Below are positions 11,014 through 20,546 of a DNA stretch of 64,000 nucleotides, in pieces. The stretch is taken from assembly GCF_013822155.1 (NCBI RefSeq), contig NZ_PNJW01000007.1, positions 1-64,000 of the forward strand, in the 5' to 3' direction. The stretch's first letter is position 1. Every line of letters begins with the position of its first letter. The position numbers were made by a program, and so were the translations under genes. Source of the DNA: Flavobacterium sp. GTDB lineage: Bacteria > Bacteroidota > Bacteroidia > Flavobacteriales > Flavobacteriaceae. The notes beneath the pieces are model-generated. The model was given only the letters and a program-made list of their open reading frames with translations. It did no database searches and was not told where the DNA came from.

Positions 11014-11025
11014 GTTTTAAATTTG
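10996..11025 (+). promoter_or_regulatory. Putative carA promoter (Bacteroidota TTG-N19-TAnnTTTG type)
   Basis: TTG at 10996-10998, 19-bp spacer, TAAATTTG at 11018-11025, 17 nt before the carA ATG. Confidence 0.6.
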
Positions 11026-11042
11026 CAAATCAACACACAATT

Positions 11043-12161
11043 ATGAACTATACAACACGAAATCCAGCTATCTTACTTCTTGCAGACGGCACTTTATTTC
11101 ATGGTAAATCAATTGGAATTGAAGGCATTACTTTTGGTGAAGTTTGTTTCAATACCGGAATGACGGGTTATCAGGAGATTTTTACCGACCCTTCCTATTT
11201 CGGTCAAATTATGGTGGCTACTAATGCTCATATTGGAAATTATGGTGTTAATGATCAAGAAATCGAATCAGATTCCATCAAAATTGCCGGTTTAGTATGT
11301 AAAAACTTTAGTTTTAACTATTCTCGTGATGATGCTTCAGGCAGTTTATATGACTATTTTGAAAAGCAAAATTTAATTGCTATTTCGGATGTAGACACCA
11401 GAGCTTTGGTAAGTTATATTCGTGATAATGGTGCTCAAAATGCGGTAATATGCACAGACGGAACTACTATTCAAGAGCTAAAATTGCAATTGGCAAGTGT
11501 TCCTGACATGAAAGGACTCGAACTTGCTTCTAAAGTATCAACAAAAGAACCCTACTTTTTTGGCAATGAAAATGCTACCTATAAAATTTCTGCTTTAGAT
11601 TTAGGAATTAAAAAAAATATACTTAGAAATTTAGCAAAAAGAGATTGCTACATAAAAGTTTTTCCTTTTGATTCAACTTTTGATGACTTAAAAGGGTTCA
11701 ATCCTGATGGTTACTTTTTATCTAATGGACCCGGTGATCCTGAACCACTGGCCGGTGCTATTGAAGTTGCAAAAGAAATTATTGCAGTAAATAAACCATT
11801 ATTTGGAATTTGTTTAGGTCACCAAGTAATTGGTTTGGCAAATGGAGTTTCAACATATAAAATGTTTAACGGGCATAGAGGTATCAATCATCCGGTTAAA
11901 AATCTAATGACCGGGAAAGGAGAAATTACTTCTCAAAACCACGGATTTGCAGTGGTTAGAGAAGAACTTGAAAAAAATCCAGATTTAGAAATTACTCACG
12001 AACATTTAAATGATGGAACTGTTGCCGGAATGCGAATGAAATCGAAAAATTGTTTCTCGGTTCAGTATCATCCGGAAGCAAGTCCGGGACCGCACGATTC
12101 ATCCTATTTGTTTGATGATTTCATTGATATTATTCAAAAATCAAAATTACAAGAGGTATAA
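11043..12161 (+). CDS. carA: carbamoyl-phosphate synthase small subunit
   Basis: LLLADGTLFHGKSIGIEG...GEVCFNTGMTGYQEIFTDPSY...FGICLGHQ...QYHPEASPGPHDS. Confidence 0.97.
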   Translation: MNYTTRNPAILLLADGTLFHGKSIGIEGITFGEVCFNTGMTGYQEIFTDPSYFGQIMVATNAHIGNYGVNDQEIESDSIKIAGLVCKNFSFNYSRDDASGSLYDYFEKQNLIAISDVDTRALVSYIRDNGAQNAVICTDGTTIQELKLQLASVPDMKGLELASKVSTKEPYFFGNENATYKISALDLGIKKNILRNLAKRDCYIKVFPFDSTFDDLKGFNPDGYFLSNGPGDPEPLAGAIEVAKEIIAVNKPLFGICLGHQVIGLANGVSTYKMFNGHRGINHPVKNLMTGKGEITSQNHGFAVVREELEKNPDLEITHEHLNDGTVAGMRMKSKNCFSVQYHPEASPGPHDSSYLFDDFIDIIQKSKLQEV

Positions 12162-12171
12162 AATTTCAATT

Positions 12172-12203
12172 ACCTGACATTTTTTTAATGTCAGGTCTTT
12201 TTT
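12172..12203 (+). terminator. Intrinsic terminator after carA
   Basis: ACCTGACAT-tttttta-ATGTCAGGT followed by T-run. Confidence 0.8.
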
Positions 12204-12309
12204 TACACTAAAACGATTGCGTTTATAACTTTCTTAAATTATGGATAAATCCAAATTTAGAATGCTTAAATTTGTGTATCATTCAAAAAAAACAATAAAA
12301 AAATAGTAA

Positions 12310-13614
<1,305 letters not shown>

Positions 13615-13638
13615 AAATTAGTTTATAATGTCTATTTA

Positions 13639-13673
13639 ACCCTTTCGGAATTTATTTCTGAAAGGGTTTTGTT
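13639..13673 (+). terminator. Intrinsic terminator after eno
   Basis: ACCCTTTCGGAA-ttta-TTCTGAAAGGGTTTTGTTTT. Confidence 0.75.
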
Positions 13674-13735
13674 TTATTGAAAATTATAGAACGATTTTTT
13701 TTATATTAGCCTACTCAACAACAAATTACAACACA

Positions 13736-15073
13736 ATGAAAAAAAATTACTTTGCAATATTAAGTTTTATCGTATTTGTATTTAATTCAAATGCTCAAGT
13801 TACTATTCCTATTTATGATAATGTTTTATTTTATGATGGATATGCTTCTTTGGTGAATTACCCAACTGAACCGGATGTAATAAGGTTAAGAAATGATTTA
13901 TTTACGAAGAAGTTGACTCCTGAAGTTTTAGCTCAAATAGGAACTTCGCTTACTTTAAATATTTCAATTTCTGCGGCGTGTGACAATTATGATAGAATTG
14001 GAAATATTAATTTAGCGTTAGTTCCAAAAGGAGCAACATCTTATAATCCGGATACAACAAATAGATTAGAATTAGGAAGGTATATAACTCCTTTTATGAA
14101 TAAAAATGTTCCGCCAAATTTAGTGCCATATACTTTTAGTGTAGATAATATTACAAAAATTCTAAAAGATACTTATCTAAACACAATTTATGATTTTTGG
14201 ATTGAGTTTGAATTATTTGGTGTGCCTTATGCCGCTCAAACTCAAATTTCTGGTTGTTCAGGTAGAAATGATGTATTTTATGGCACTTTAAATTTTATAA
14301 CAAATACGGAAACTTCAAGTCCTAACAATACTTACATTCACACTTTAAATTTTAAAAAAATATTAAATGATTACCAAGCCGGAGCTTCAGATGGTATTTT
14401 TCAAACAGTAAGAACTATCTATTTTGATTTGCCATCAGCCATTAATAATGCAAAATTTTATTTAATTACGTCAAGTCATGGTGCAAATGCAGGTGGAGAA
14501 GAATACAATAGAAGATGGCATTATATTTCATTAAATAGTAATCAAATTCTATCGTATTTACCCGGAGAACCCACTTGTGAACCTTACAGAGTTTTCAATA
14601 CACAAGGAAATGGAATTTATGGCCCTACACCGAGAACTCCGGAAGAATGGCAATCTTTCAGCAATTGGTGTCCGGGAGCAGTTATTCCTATAAGAGAAAT
14701 GGACCTTGGAAATTTAGCAGCGGGAAATCATATGTTCAGAATTGCTGTTCCAACTGCGGTTTTTGTTGGAAATGAAGGGTACATTCCCGTTTCGTTATAT
14801 TTGCAAGGCGAAAATACAGCTTTAAATGTTGATGATTTTGAGGCAATCATTGTTGACCATTATCCTAACCCTACAAAAAATAAAGTTTTTATAAGTTGCC
14901 GGAAAATTATCGATGCTATTGAAATCGTTGATTTACAAGGAAAAATAATTGAAACCAAAGTAGTAGAAAATACTGAAACTGAAGTGGATTTAACACAATT
15001 TTCAAAAGGTGTTTATTTTATAAAAATGAAGTTTGGAGAGGTATCCAAAACACATAAAATTATTAAAGAATAA
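13736..15073 (+). CDS. PNGase F-like protein with T9SS type A C-terminal sorting domain
   Basis: Signal peptide; ACDNYDRIGNINL, LELGRYITPF, HGANAGGEEYNRRWH and SNWCPGAVIPIR resemble PNGase F blocks (CDEWDRYANVYV, EIGRFITPYW, CAEWCFRTH, GWCPGMAVPTR as recalled); YPNPTKNKVFIS...GVYFIKM...THKIIKE T9SS tail. Confidence 0.8.
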   Translation: MKKNYFAILSFIVFVFNSNAQVTIPIYDNVLFYDGYASLVNYPTEPDVIRLRNDLFTKKLTPEVLAQIGTSLTLNISISAACDNYDRIGNINLALVPKGATSYNPDTTNRLELGRYITPFMNKNVPPNLVPYTFSVDNITKILKDTYLNTIYDFWIEFELFGVPYAAQTQISGCSGRNDVFYGTLNFITNTETSSPNNTYIHTLNFKKILNDYQAGASDGIFQTVRTIYFDLPSAINNAKFYLITSSHGANAGGEEYNRRWHYISLNSNQILSYLPGEPTCEPYRVFNTQGNGIYGPTPRTPEEWQSFSNWCPGAVIPIREMDLGNLAAGNHMFRIAVPTAVFVGNEGYIPVSLYLQGENTALNVDDFEAIIVDHYPNPTKNKVFISCRKIIDAIEIVDLQGKIIETKVVENTETEVDLTQFSKGVYFIKMKFGEVSKTHKIIKE

Positions 15074-15084
15074 TAGAATTAACT

Positions 15085-15117
15085 AAAAACCCTTTCAAAT
15101 ACTGAGAGGGTTTTTGT
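15085..15117 (+). terminator. Putative intrinsic terminator
   Basis: AAAAACCCT...AGGGTTTTTG inverted repeat with T-run. Confidence 0.55.
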
Positions 15118-15209
15118 TTTTACTCAAATACTCACTCAAAACCTGCGATTACTCATTTAGTGTGCAACTTCAAAGATGAAAACTTATATTTGTTCATCAA
15201 TTCATTTAT

Positions 15210-17177
15210 ATGAAGAAGTTTCTACAATTATTTTTCTTTTGTCTCTTCCTTGCTACAAATTTATTTGGGCAAAATAAAAGGGTTGATAGTTTGGTGAATC
15301 TCCTTAACCAAACTCAAAATGAAATAGAAAAAACGCAATTTCTTAATGCAATCGCGGATGTTTATAAAAGTAGTAATCCAAAATTAATGGAAAATTACGC
15401 TAGGCAGGCATTACAACTTTCTCAAAAAATAAAATACAAAGCTGAAGAAGGGAATGCTTTACTTAATCTAGGAATTGCCCAAATAATTTCAGGAAATTAC
15501 CCTAAAGCAATTGATTTTTTTTCACAAGCTAAATTAATTTTTGAAAATGAATTAGCCATTGGTTCTAAAGAAGAATTGAAGGTTAAAAGCGGTTTAGCTC
15601 GAACCTATGGCAGTATGGGAATTGTTTTCTCTGAGCAAAGTAATTATGCCAAAGCTTTGCAATATCACATTAAAGCTGTTGCTATTTATGAAGAAATTAA
15701 AGACGAAGAAAAAACGGCTCGGGTTTACAATAATATCGGAATAGTTTATCGAACTCAAAAGGAAGATTTCAAAGCACTGGATTATTTTAGTAGAGCACAG
15801 AAATTACAGAAAAGAATTGGAGATGAAACCGTTGGTATAACTACAACAAACATAGGAAATCTTTATTTACAGCAAAAGAATTATGAAAAAGCAAATCAAT
15901 ATTATTTAGAAGCAAAACAGCTCTTCGAAAAATATCCTAATGATAGAGGTCAAGGTGAATTATTTAATAATATTGGGTTGTATTTTAAAGAAACTAATAA
16001 TCAGCCAAAAGCTTTTGAAAGCTGGGAATTGGCATTACAATCGTTTGCTAAAATTGATGATAGATTTGGAACATCGGATACTTATCTTTTGATGGGGGAA
16101 TGTTATTATGATCAAAAAAGATTTACAGAAGCATTGGAATATGCTCAAAAGGCAGCAAAATTGTCTAAAGATTTAAATGTGTTGGAAGGAACAGCTTTAG
16201 CAGAGAAATTATTGAGTTCGATTTATGAAAAATTAAATAATTCTACAGCAGCTTTCACTCATTTTAAATTGTATAAAATTGCACAAGACAGCTTGATAAA
16301 CCACGAAAATATTAGGAAAAGTGTGCAGACTGAAATGAATTATGAGTTTGAAAAAAAGGAAGCTTTGCAGAAAAAAGAACAGGAAAAGAAAGAAGTTTTA
16401 TTAGCTGAAAAATCTAAAAGACAAGCTTTACAAACCATTTTTATTGCATTATTTATCTTGTTACTAATGGGAATTGCCTTTTTGATTTATAACCGAATGC
16501 AACTCAAAAAGACATTGACCTTACAGAAAGAATTGGCAGAATACGAACAAAAAGCGTTGCATCTTCAAATGAATCCGCATTTTGTTTTCAATTGTTTAGG
16601 TTCTATTTCCAGTTTTATTGTGCAAAACGGAACGGATTCTGCGATTAAATATTTGTCAAAATTTTCAAAATTAATGCGATTAACATTAGAATATTCGAAA
16701 GAATCACTAATTCCCATTGACAAAGAAATTGAAAGTTTGCAAAATTATTTGGAACTCGAACAATTGCGTTTCAACAATGTGTTTGATTTTAAAATTTCCA
16801 AAAGCAAAGAAATAGAAGACGATATGGCTTTGCCTCCTTTGTTGTTGCAACCTTTTGTAGAAAATGCAATCATTCACGGGTTAATTCCCAAAAAAGAAAA
16901 CGGAATAATTTCAGTAGATTTTTCAATTGAAAAGGAAAGCCTGATTTGCACTATAGTTGACAACGGAATAGGTTTTGAGAAATCAAAAGAAATCAAAGAA
17001 AATTTAGTGGCTATTCACAAATCGATGGCGTTAGATATCACCAAAAAAAGACTTGAGATGATGGAGGCTTCAACAGCACAAAAAGCAAAAGTTGAAATCA
17101 AAGAAATTAAAAATGATATAAGCGAAATTCAAGGCACAAAAGTAGTTCTGAATTTACCCATACAATATATAAAGTAA
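15210..17177 (+). CDS. TPR-containing LytS-type sensor histidine kinase
   Basis: Signal peptide, multiple TPR units, one TM, then LHLQMNPHFVFNCLGSISSFI (His_kinase family) and an HATPase region (LLLQPFVENAIIHGL). Confidence 0.92.
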   Translation: MKKFLQLFFFCLFLATNLFGQNKRVDSLVNLLNQTQNEIEKTQFLNAIADVYKSSNPKLMENYARQALQLSQKIKYKAEEGNALLNLGIAQIISGNYPKAIDFFSQAKLIFENELAIGSKEELKVKSGLARTYGSMGIVFSEQSNYAKALQYHIKAVAIYEEIKDEEKTARVYNNIGIVYRTQKEDFKALDYFSRAQKLQKRIGDETVGITTTNIGNLYLQQKNYEKANQYYLEAKQLFEKYPNDRGQGELFNNIGLYFKETNNQPKAFESWELALQSFAKIDDRFGTSDTYLLMGECYYDQKRFTEALEYAQKAAKLSKDLNVLEGTALAEKLLSSIYEKLNNSTAAFTHFKLYKIAQDSLINHENIRKSVQTEMNYEFEKKEALQKKEQEKKEVLLAEKSKRQALQTIFIALFILLLMGIAFLIYNRMQLKKTLTLQKELAEYEQKALHLQMNPHFVFNCLGSISSFIVQNGTDSAIKYLSKFSKLMRLTLEYSKESLIPIDKEIESLQNYLELEQLRFNNVFDFKISKSKEIEDDMALPPLLLQPFVENAIIHGLIPKKENGIISVDFSIEKESLICTIVDNGIGFEKSKEIKENLVAIHKSMALDITKKRLEMMEASTAQKAKVEIKEIKNDISEIQGTKVVLNLPIQYIK

Positions 17178-17195
17178 ATAACTTGTTGATTCAAC

Positions 17196-17258
17196 TTGAA
17201 ACCTGAAACCTGAAACTTGAAACTTGAAACTTGAAACTTGAAACTCGAAACCCGCAAC
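17196..17258 (+). repeat. Nine-unit 7-bp tandem repeat (YYGAAAC-type)
   Basis: ttgaaac ctgaaac ctgaaac ttgaaac ttgaaac ttgaaac ttgaaac tcgaaac ccgcaac, ending 6 nt before the ATG at 17265. Confidence 0.95.
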
Positions 17259-17264
17259 TAATAC

Positions 17265-18026
17265 ATGACAACAGCCATATTAATAGACGATGATGCCAAC
17301 CTAAGAGCAGGAATGCGACAATTGCTTTCCATGTATGCTCCGGAAATTAATGTTCTCGGCGAGGCAGAGAGTGTGCAATCCGGTGTTGAAGCAATAAATT
17401 TGTTACAACCTCAAGTAATTTTCTTAGATATTCAACTTAGCGATGGTACCGGTTTTGACTTGCTGGAAAAATTAGCAGAAATGAATGGAAAAATTTCATC
17501 ACAAGTTGTTTTTATAACGGCTCATGAACAATACGCCATTAAGGCATTTCGATTTAGTGCATTAGATTTTTTGTTGAAACCGGTAGACCCGGAAGAGTTA
17601 CAAAAAGTGATTCATAAAATTAAAAATGTATTAGCAAAAAGCGACAACTATGCCCACATCGATTTGTTGTTAGAAAATATAAGACGGAAAGTGGATAATT
17701 TCAAACGGATTGCTCTTTCCACTTCAGACGGAATTCATTTGTTTGAAATCAGCGATATTATCCGTTGCGAAAGTGAAGACAATTATACCAAATTTTTTAT
17801 CAAAAACAATAAACCCATTTTGATTTCTAAAACACTAAAAGAATATGAAGATTTGTTAACGGAACACGGTTTTGAACGTATTCATCAATCGCATCTAATC
17901 AATTTAGTCTATTTAAAATCATATATTAAAAGAGATGGTGGATATGTGGTGATGGCTGATAATAGTAATTTACCCATTTCACAACGAAAAAAAGAACGTT
18001 TGCAAGAGTTGTTAAAAACATTATAA
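17265..18026 (+). CDS. LytTR-family response regulator
   Basis: Receiver domain (LIDDDANLRAGMRQ, VIFLDIQLSDGTGFDLL, FSALDFLLKPVDPEEL) plus LytTR domain (ISDIIRCESEDNYTKFFI...FERIHQSHLINLVYLKSYIKRDGGYVVM). Confidence 0.95.
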   Translation: MTTAILIDDDANLRAGMRQLLSMYAPEINVLGEAESVQSGVEAINLLQPQVIFLDIQLSDGTGFDLLEKLAEMNGKISSQVVFITAHEQYAIKAFRFSALDFLLKPVDPEELQKVIHKIKNVLAKSDNYAHIDLLLENIRRKVDNFKRIALSTSDGIHLFEISDIIRCESEDNYTKFFIKNNKPILISKTLKEYEDLLTEHGFERIHQSHLINLVYLKSYIKRDGGYVVMADNSNLPISQRKKERLQELLKTL

Positions 18027-18111
18027 CGAATTCTAAATTAAAGTATTCAATTACTCATTTACAAAATAAATTACTAAACAACGATATTATCTTTATATAA
18101 AATAAATTATT

Positions 18112-20535
18112 ATGAAAAAGATTACCTTTCTATTGTTGATTTTTGTTGGTGTTCTACAAGCTCAAATCGTAAACATTCCTGATGGAAATTTTAAATCAAA
18201 GTTGCTTTCTGCAAACACTACAAATCAAATTGCTATGAATTCGCAATTTGAATACTTTAAAATAGATGCAAATAATGATGGAGAAATTCAGTTAAGTGAA
18301 GCTAGTGAAGTGTTCTTATTAAACATTAATAATTCCTTTTTACCCAACCCAAATACAATTTTAACATTAAGCGGTATTGAAAGTTTCGTAAATTTAAAAG
18401 AGTTAAATGCTAGTTTAAATAGTATTTCTACATTCAATTATAATTTACCTCTTCTAGAAAAACTATATTTTACAGCTAATAATTCAACAACTATTGATTT
18501 AACGGGAACTCCTCAATTAATTGAACTTAATTTAGATCAAAATGATTTATCAAGTTTAGATGTTTCAGTATGTGGAAATTTAGTTTCACTTGGTTGTGAT
18601 TATAATTTTTTGAGCAGTTTGGATATTTCAATGTTGTCAAGTTTAAATTTTTTAAGTGTACGTTATAATCAATTAACATCTTTGGATTTAAGTCAATCTG
18701 AAGCTTTGATTTCATTACAGTTGGCAGGTAATTATTTTCTTCCTGTTTTAAATAATCTAGTAAATTTAGAAAGTCTGAATTGTCAAGATATGGGATTAAG
18801 TGTTTTAGACTTTTCATCCAATGTAAATCTTAGCACATTAGTTTTAAACGAGAATATTTTTACAGAAATAATTCTTCCGCCATTGGCTAACTTAACTACT
18901 TTTTTATGTTCGGAAATGCCAAGCTTAACGAGTGTTAATGTAAATATGGCTCCATCATTAAGTTTTTTCCAATGTATCAATAATCCATTATTGCAATCTA
19001 TTTTTATGAAGAACGGTGTGCAATCGTTTCAATCGTTAAACTGGGCCGAAAATTTTAATTTACAATATGTATGTGTGGATGATTTTAATGTTAGCAATAT
19101 CATAACCTATTTAAATTCTATTCAATTAACCAATGTTAATGTAAATTCCTTCTGTAGTTTTACTCCGGGTGGTGATTATGATACCATCACCGGAAATGTG
19201 CGTTTAGATAATAGCAACAACGGTTGCGATGCAGCCGATTTTTCCATTCCTTTTTTCAAACTAGCGGTTGATTTAAATGCTATGACAACTAATTCATCTG
19301 TTTTTTCGAATAACAACGGGGTGTATAATCTTTACACTGCAACTGAAGGCGTTTACACGTTAACGCCGGTTTTAGAAAATCCTACTTATTTTTCTGTTTC
19401 GCCACAGCCGGGTACTGCAATTATCAATGAAATTGACAATTCAAGTACTACGTTAGATTTCTGCGTGACAGCCAATGGTGTGCATCCCGATTTAGAAGTG
19501 GTTATCGCACCGGTTACGCCAGCTCGTCCCGGATTTGTAGCAGAATATTTGATTGTTTACAAAAACAAAGGTAATCAAGTGCTTTCACAACAATACGGGG
19601 TAAATTTTATCTATAACCAGAATTTGATGCAATTTCTATCCGCATCAACTCTTCCATCTGTACAGGGTACCGGTGGTTTGCAATGGGATTATGCTGATTT
19701 GATGCCTTTTGAATCCCGAAGCATTATTGTTTTCATGCAGATAAATCCGCCTACAGACCCTGAAAATCCGGTAAATATTGGGGATGAATTGGTGTTTACG
19801 TCGGTAATTCTCCCTCAAGCCGGTGATGAAATGGTACCTGACAATACTTTTATCTTAAATCAAACGGTTGTAGGTTCATACGATCCAAACGATATCACCT
19901 GTTTGCAAGGCGATGTGGTTCCTCCATCAGAAATTGGTAATTATTTGCATTATTTAATTCGTTTTGAAAATACCGGTAATGCTCCGGCTGAAAATGTAGT
20001 GGTAAATTTGAACATCAATCCGGCACAATATGATGCTCAATCGCTTCAATTATTAAATACTTCACATGATGCTAGTGTACGAATGAATGGGCAAAATTTA
20101 GATGTTATTTTTCAAAATATTCAATTAGAGTCGGGTGGTCATGGCAACATTTTACTAAAAATGAAGACCAAAGCAACACTTCAAGTGGGTGATATGGTAG
20201 CTAAAAAAGCAGATATTTATTTCGATTATAATTTCCCAATCGTGACGAATGAGGCTGAAACCTTATTTCAAGCCCTAAGTGTGATAAATCCTGTTTTAGA
20301 CAATTTGATTTCCATTTATCCAAATCCGGTGAAAGATGTTGTTAACATTTCTATCAAAGATAATTCTACCATCAAAACCATCGAGTTGTATGATATTCAG
20401 GGAAGATTATTGCAAACACAACTAGTGAAAGACTTCACTTCTGAAATAAATTTAGCAGAAAGAGCCAACGGTATGTATTTTATAAAAATCAAAACTGACA
20501 AAGGAAGTAAAGTGGAAAAATTAATTAAAGAATAA
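18112..20535 (+). CDS. T9SS-secreted leucine-rich-repeat protein
   Basis: Signal peptide; EF-hand-like loop DANNDGEIQLSE; LxxLxxLxLxxN repeats; conserved VGSYDPNDITCLQGD domain; T9SS tail IYPNPVKDVVNIS...GMYFIKI...KVEKLIKE. Confidence 0.88.
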   Translation: MKKITFLLLIFVGVLQAQIVNIPDGNFKSKLLSANTTNQIAMNSQFEYFKIDANNDGEIQLSEASEVFLLNINNSFLPNPNTILTLSGIESFVNLKELNASLNSISTFNYNLPLLEKLYFTANNSTTIDLTGTPQLIELNLDQNDLSSLDVSVCGNLVSLGCDYNFLSSLDISMLSSLNFLSVRYNQLTSLDLSQSEALISLQLAGNYFLPVLNNLVNLESLNCQDMGLSVLDFSSNVNLSTLVLNENIFTEIILPPLANLTTFLCSEMPSLTSVNVNMAPSLSFFQCINNPLLQSIFMKNGVQSFQSLNWAENFNLQYVCVDDFNVSNIITYLNSIQLTNVNVNSFCSFTPGGDYDTITGNVRLDNSNNGCDAADFSIPFFKLAVDLNAMTTNSSVFSNNNGVYNLYTATEGVYTLTPVLENPTYFSVSPQPGTAIINEIDNSSTTLDFCVTANGVHPDLEVVIAPVTPARPGFVAEYLIVYKNKGNQVLSQQYGVNFIYNQNLMQFLSASTLPSVQGTGGLQWDYADLMPFESRSIIVFMQINPPTDPENPVNIGDELVFTSVILPQAGDEMVPDNTFILNQTVVGSYDPNDITCLQGDVVPPSEIGNYLHYLIRFENTGNAPAENVVVNLNINPAQYDAQSLQLLNTSHDASVRMNGQNLDVIFQNIQLESGGHGNILLKMKTKATLQVGDMVAKKADIYFDYNFPIVTNEAETLFQALSVINPVLDNLISIYPNPVKDVVNISIKDNSTIKTIELYDIQGRLLQTQLVKDFTSEINLAERANGMYFIKIKTDKGSKVEKLIKE

Positions 20536-20546
20536 TAATAAAAGCT

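Noticed and set aside
17196-17258. CRISPR-like array
   Set aside because: Units are 7 bp and contiguous, with no spacers; simple tandem repeat, and no cas genes in the window.
18527-18980. Minus-strand ORFs inside the first LRR gene
   Set aside because: Asn/Leu-rich translations are the expected antisense of LRR codon periodicity.
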